Shown in pieces: positions 59,789 to 64,000 of a DNA stretch of 64,000 nucleotides. Both the position numbers and the translations under genes were made by a program. Position 1 is the stretch's first letter. Every line of letters starts with the position of its first letter. The notes beneath the pieces are model-generated. The model was given only the letters and a program-made list of their open reading frames with translations. It was not told where the DNA came from and searched no databases. Source of the DNA: Ottelia alismoides. Taxonomy: Eukaryota; Streptophyta; Magnoliopsida; Alismatales; Hydrocharitaceae. Where the stretch lies: contig JAZKJV010000603.1 of assembly GCA_037367405.1 (NCBI GenBank), positions 1,054,001 to 1,118,000 on the forward strand, read 5' to 3'.

Positions 59789-59800
59789 TGGTATCAGAGC
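59789..59800 (+). other. Copia-2 primer-binding site
   Basis: TGGTATCAGAGC, two bases after the LTR end, identical to the Copia-1 site (initiator methionine tRNA type). Confidence 0.95.
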
Positions 59801-61430
59801 CTTAGGTCGACGGTTTCGAATATGATTCGCTAACCGAGGACGACTTGGGTTCGTTAAGATCGCGAAAGTTTTCTTCGCATTTGATTTCGCAGATCTGTTT
59901 AGTAAATAAATTCGGCGCTGTTTAAATTGTTTAAACACGAATTTAATACTTGTATTTTGTTCCCCATTAAATAAGGAAATCATAGGATCTGAGTTTGCAT
60001 AAATCGGATTTCGTATGCTCGAGATATGGTCGTTTTAATGAACTTGTATGCACTGTTGCGGGAACTGTGAATCTGAACGTGATTAAAATGTTAATTACTG
60101 TTTAGACTTACCTCGAAATGCGTGAAACATCGCTTAGTTCTGTCCTAAATCAAATTAGCAAACTTTAGAAATTGACTTTGCTTAATTCGGATTTAATATG
60201 ATTGAGATATGCTAATTTTAGTAAGTAGGGGTCACTGCTGAAATTGCTTTCCTAATCAAGAACCATGTGATTGTCAATTAATGAAATTAATTGTTAATTT
60301 CGAGAAATAATTATGGAAAATATTTATGAAATATTAGAAGATGATTATTTCCTTAATTGACTTGGCCCCAATCAATTAATTGATTAGATTTGATCTAAAT
60401 CTTAATTGGTATCACAATCATCAAACTTCTTGCTTGAATAGGATTGGGAATTTGTCTAGCAAATTTCCTTATAATCAAAATTGTTTTGATTACTATATGG
60501 TATAATTTCGGTTGAAGAACCGATGATCATCTCAAGTACAAATTAATCAATTTGGCATTATCCTTTCCCGAGGCGGATATGGTGTCTAGTCGGGGATCGC
60601 TGGGGTAGCGGGTTGCAATGTATGCGTCCGTCCCACTCCCGCCAGTACTGGCCATGACAGCGGGTAGGGCCGGGATAATGTCCGAGGGATTATGATGTAT
60701 TTTTCTAATTATTAAAATACGAATTAATACGTACTTTGAGAATAATGCCATATATATATATATATTCAAGCATTAAATTAAGTTTGATTGATTAAATTGG
60801 ATTGATAATTAATTTAATATGATTAAGTTAATTATATCCAATTAAGAATACTCTAATATGATTAGAGTTAATAATTCCCTTGGAAGAATTAATTATATGA
60901 ATGTGATTCATAGTAATTAATTAAATTTGAATAAGAGGTGGAGGATCACGTAAGTGACATCCATGGTCTCCCGTCAAGGCGAAGGGTTTCCGTCGCCAGG
61001 GATTGTATATAGGAGACACATGTACGAAGTGACAGCTCCTATATACAAGCGCATCTGGATCGGACTCTTTGCTTCTTGAAAGAGTAAGGCCGTATGCGTA
61101 GTGACCCCAATATCGGATCCTCATATTATTGGGGCGATATTGGATTGCGCATAGCGAGTTCTATTCCTGTTGACGGTTGGTTCAATTGATGACGGGTCAA
61201 CATCACCTTAGGGGTGGTGGGCCCGGGCATTAAAGACCGAATTGGGAAATGCAAGTTGGACTTGCAAGGCGGAATGTGTTCCCGCTTCTCTTTATTGGAG
61301 TTGCAGTTTCTCATATTATTGGGATGTAACAAAGATAAAGAGAAGATCCCAGATCTTGCTGAGATATAATGGTAAGTATATCTCTTACATTGAAGGTGAT
61401 TAAGGGAATGAACTTTCAGTGTCTTTGACA
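59801..61430 (+). other. Copia-2 untranslated leader
   Basis: Non-coding. It contains a GC-rich island at 60571-60695 (TCGGGGATCGCTGGGG, CGGGTAGGGCCGGG) and the 60930-61360 block conserved with Copia-1. The foldback element of Copia-1 is absent here. The short frames present are not gag. Confidence 0.75.
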
Positions 61431-62780
61431 AGGCAGGACAACTTTGATATAAAAAACTCCTAAATCAAAGTATAATATGTATATATATAAACTTATACAC
61501 TCATGCAAATTTCTTATTTCAGATAATCCTTCATTAAACCCACTCAATTCTATACTCAATAATAACCAGTAAAATATCATGGATTGGACCCTTGATCCAG
61601 ATATTGTAATTGCAGTTGGACACATAATGTATGTGGTTGCAATATGCAAGTTTCCTCATAATAATGAGAAGTGATAATTAAATAGACAATAGGACTAAAA
61701 CCCTAGGGTTTGTATGTCTCTATAAGTCTTGATCTCATCGAATGTACTTTTGAAGTGACATGTCGATAATGATCGTAATTATCAAATAATCCTTATAAAA
61801 TCAATAAAGATATACTGGCATACATATGTGCTCTTGATATTTAATCATGAATGACATGGTTCTCTACATCATGTAGAATGGTAGCTCTATAACAGATGAT
61901 GTATTCAAATTGTTTGAGTACCTACCTGAACCTATGTTTTAAGAGTTTAGATGGATGTAGATGATGAGTGTCATCATTCTACTGTCTATACTCTAGTCAT
62001 TCATGAAGCTTCATAATATTCATATTATATGAATTGGGTGAAGCATGTATAAATGTTGAAATACTCTTATATTAAATTCTTTTGAATTTAACATAAGAAA
62101 TCCTTAGTCTTGAGTAATAGTTGCTTATAGATAAAGGGAGCGCAGTGGAAGCATGGGTTGGACCCAAGTAGGAAATATAGTCAAAAGGTTGACTGTATTT
62201 TTGTAACTTCCATATGACATTCAAAGAGTTGAATAAATGCCAATACTGCATAAAATTGATGTGTTGATAGTATGACTATCAAATCTATCTAGAATCTTTA
62301 GAGAAGGAATCAGATAGTGCATCAGATTAATCTACATATAATCATTGATATTGACTTACTTATTTGATAAGATAAAGTCTAATAATTGTATCTCAATTTT
62401 CTAATGACACTTGCAATTGGTTGCATATGTATTAGAATTTGATCTTAAGTTTTATTGGTCATCCATGTTGAAAGTGATGCAAGTGTTGTAACAATTTCCA
62501 TGAGATCAATAGACTTCATATTTTCAGTGGGAGCCCTTAGTCTTAGAGAATGTCTCTATGACCTAGATATTAGAATACACTCATTGTTTATTTCTAAATG
62601 TTGGGAATAAACATGAAATCTGGAATAGATCTATCATAAAGAGTTATGATGGAGATATTTCATATAGTAATCTTACATCTAGTGGATTCCACTAAATTAG
62701 AAAATTAATGAATGGTTCATTAAAATTTATAATACTGAAAATTAAACCTTTAAAGATCAATAGGAGGATAAAGATCATTT
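61431..62780 (+). pseudogene. Copia-2 gag and protease region, barely recognisable
   Basis: The position corresponds to gag and protease. Only the piece around 62520-62700 (TCAGTGGGAGCCCTTAGTCT-AGAGAATGTCTCTATGACCTA) still aligns with the Copia-1 segment at 17640-17800. No usable frame. Confidence 0.55.
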
Positions 62781-64000
62781 GACAATGATCTGACATAATG
62801 TTTTGGACATATGTCTGTTGATGAGATCAATGGACAAGTAAGAGATGAAACTTTAGAATGTCTAGAATTTCAAAACTTGCATACTTATGAATATTGTATT
62901 CATAAGTAGAAATGTCCAATACACCCTTCCTTGGAATGGTGAAAAATGTCAAGGAATTCAAGATCTCATACATATTGATGTATGTGAATCATCTATATCA
63001 GAATAAACATTATGGATATGTGATATCTATTAATGATTATTTGTGATATGAAATTTCTTCTCTTCACTTAGAAAACTTTGAAATGTTCAAAGATTTCACA
63101 ATTTTAGTTTAGAACCAAAGTTTGAAGGAAGATGAAATGAATTTGATCTAATCAAGGTAGCTTGTACCTATTAGATGAGTTCAAGGAATACCTTATGGAG
63201 ATGTGAATATCATTTCTATCTCACCCCTCCTAATGAAGCTTAACTCAATAGAGTTGTAGAGAGATACAATTGATCATGTATGACATGATTTGATCAATGA
63301 TTAATCTTAGCATAATTATCTCTTATTTTCCAGGTATATGTGGTAGAGACTACATTATACACTTAATAAGGTCCCAAGCTGGTAAGCTGGAATCTAGCAC
63401 AAGAGAGTGCTGCTTCATTAGGAAAATAAAGGATGGTATTAGATACCTACTTTATGACCTTGAGATTCTTAAAAGATCTCATCTTTGAGAATATGATTAT
63501 TATAGGATGACTCTCTTGAGAATCAAGATGAAAATGAAGTAAAGGAACTCATTTAATCTTGAAAAGATAGTGAGGCTCCTGAAATCGGAAACTAAAATAG
63601 ATAATTAAAGATGAAACATTAACACCTCTTCAAATAAGTTTGAGGATGGATTCCATGTGTCAGTTAAATCTGAAAAAGGTCGGACTTCATGTGATGAAGC
63701 TCCTGAGGATCATGACATGGAAAGATGGATGTTAGCAATAAAAGTCTAATGTAGACTTCATATACAAGTGTTGTATATGGACCCTCGAGGATCCACCTAT
63801 ATGGGTCAGACCCATTAAGGTGTAAATGGATCTTCAAGAGAAAGAGGGAACCTGATGAGAAGGTATAGACCTTCAAAGCACGGTTCGTAGCCATGAGTTA
63901 TACACCGAAGAGAAGGCATCGCTTGCGATAAGACTTGCTCTCCAGTGACCTTGCTTTAACCCATCAGAATATTGCTAACTATAGCTACACAACTTGTCTA
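62780..64000 (+). pseudogene. Copia-2 integrase and reverse transcriptase remnant
   Basis: It aligns with Copia-1 17930-19290. Traces include the block at about 62805-62960 (GTCTGTTGATGAGATCAATGG), KLESSTRECCFIRKIKDGIR (63389-63448), and an RT start around 63660-63900 (GACCCTCGAGGATCCACCTA, GTGTAAATGGATCTTCAAGAG). It has many frameshifts and stops and is truncated by the window end. Confidence 0.75.

Larger units (their letters stand above)
57124..64000 (+). mobile_element. Copia-2: second element of the Copia-1 family, runs off the window
   Basis: The 5' LTR (57124-59786), primer site (59789-59800), long leader and heavily decayed pol match Copia-1 in order. The LTR start (TGTTGGACATGCGAGCCCAC), end (CCTTCA) and leader blocks are shared. 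The reading frame is destroyed throughout. The 3' part, including its LTR, lies beyond the window. Confidence 0.88.

Overview
The window is nuclear DNA of a flowering plant, most likely a monocot. The evidence is an intron-split type-B galactolipid synthase gene with a monocot-like N-terminus (VTVASPRRS), very AT-rich intergenic DNA, and dense nested plant transposons. I recognise one intact host gene. Nearly everything else is transposable-element sequence in various states of decay.

Layout: (1) 0.93-4.17 kb, minus strand, an eight-exon monogalactosyldiacylglycerol (MGDG) synthase gene encoding 468 residues, with one GC-AG intron. (2) 5.46-7.2 kb, minus strand, a broken Ty1/copia pol fragment. 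(3) 7.24-11.19 kb, minus strand, a long LTR plus adjoining internal DNA of a large non-coding LTR retrotransposon family, here called family L. (4) 11.19-20.58 kb, a nearly full-length but dead copia element (Copia-1) inserted in that internal DNA. It carries a GC-rich foldback element in its leader, and its 3' LTR is cut to 165 bp. (5) 20.58-45.2 kb, a stack of family L elements in both orientations. The youngest, L-a (22727-33598), is complete, with target-site duplication GTAGG, an Asp-tRNA-type primer site and no gag or pol. It sits in the 5' LTR of an older minus-strand element, L-c. That same LTR was hit again by a solo LTR (34919-38694, flanked by GGGGG). (6) 45.38-45.55 kb, a TRIM-like primer-site/polypurine-tract unit. 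(7) 46.97-52.55 kb, a CACTA (En/Spm) transposon with subterminal repeats and a broken Ptta-like gene containing four tandem copies of a short exon. (8) 52.56-53.51 kb, two MITEs, one Tourist-like with TTA duplications. (9) 55.26-55.48 kb, one unassigned coding-looking exon. (10) 56.4-57.1 kb, a LINE tail interrupted by Copia-2 (57124 to beyond the window end), a second member of the Copia-1 family.

In function, only the MGDG synthase is a working cellular gene. It would galactosylate diacylglycerol at plastid outer membranes. The rest records successive insertions. The most unusual structures are the interior of L-a, which has about 200-bp modular repeats followed by six stem-loops that mostly lead into G-runs resembling the real polypurine tract; the discordant block between its two LTRs; the reiterated exon in the CACTA gene; and the GC-rich foldback in Copia-1. 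All coordinates of degraded elements are read by eye and approximate unless a duplication or splice site fixes them.
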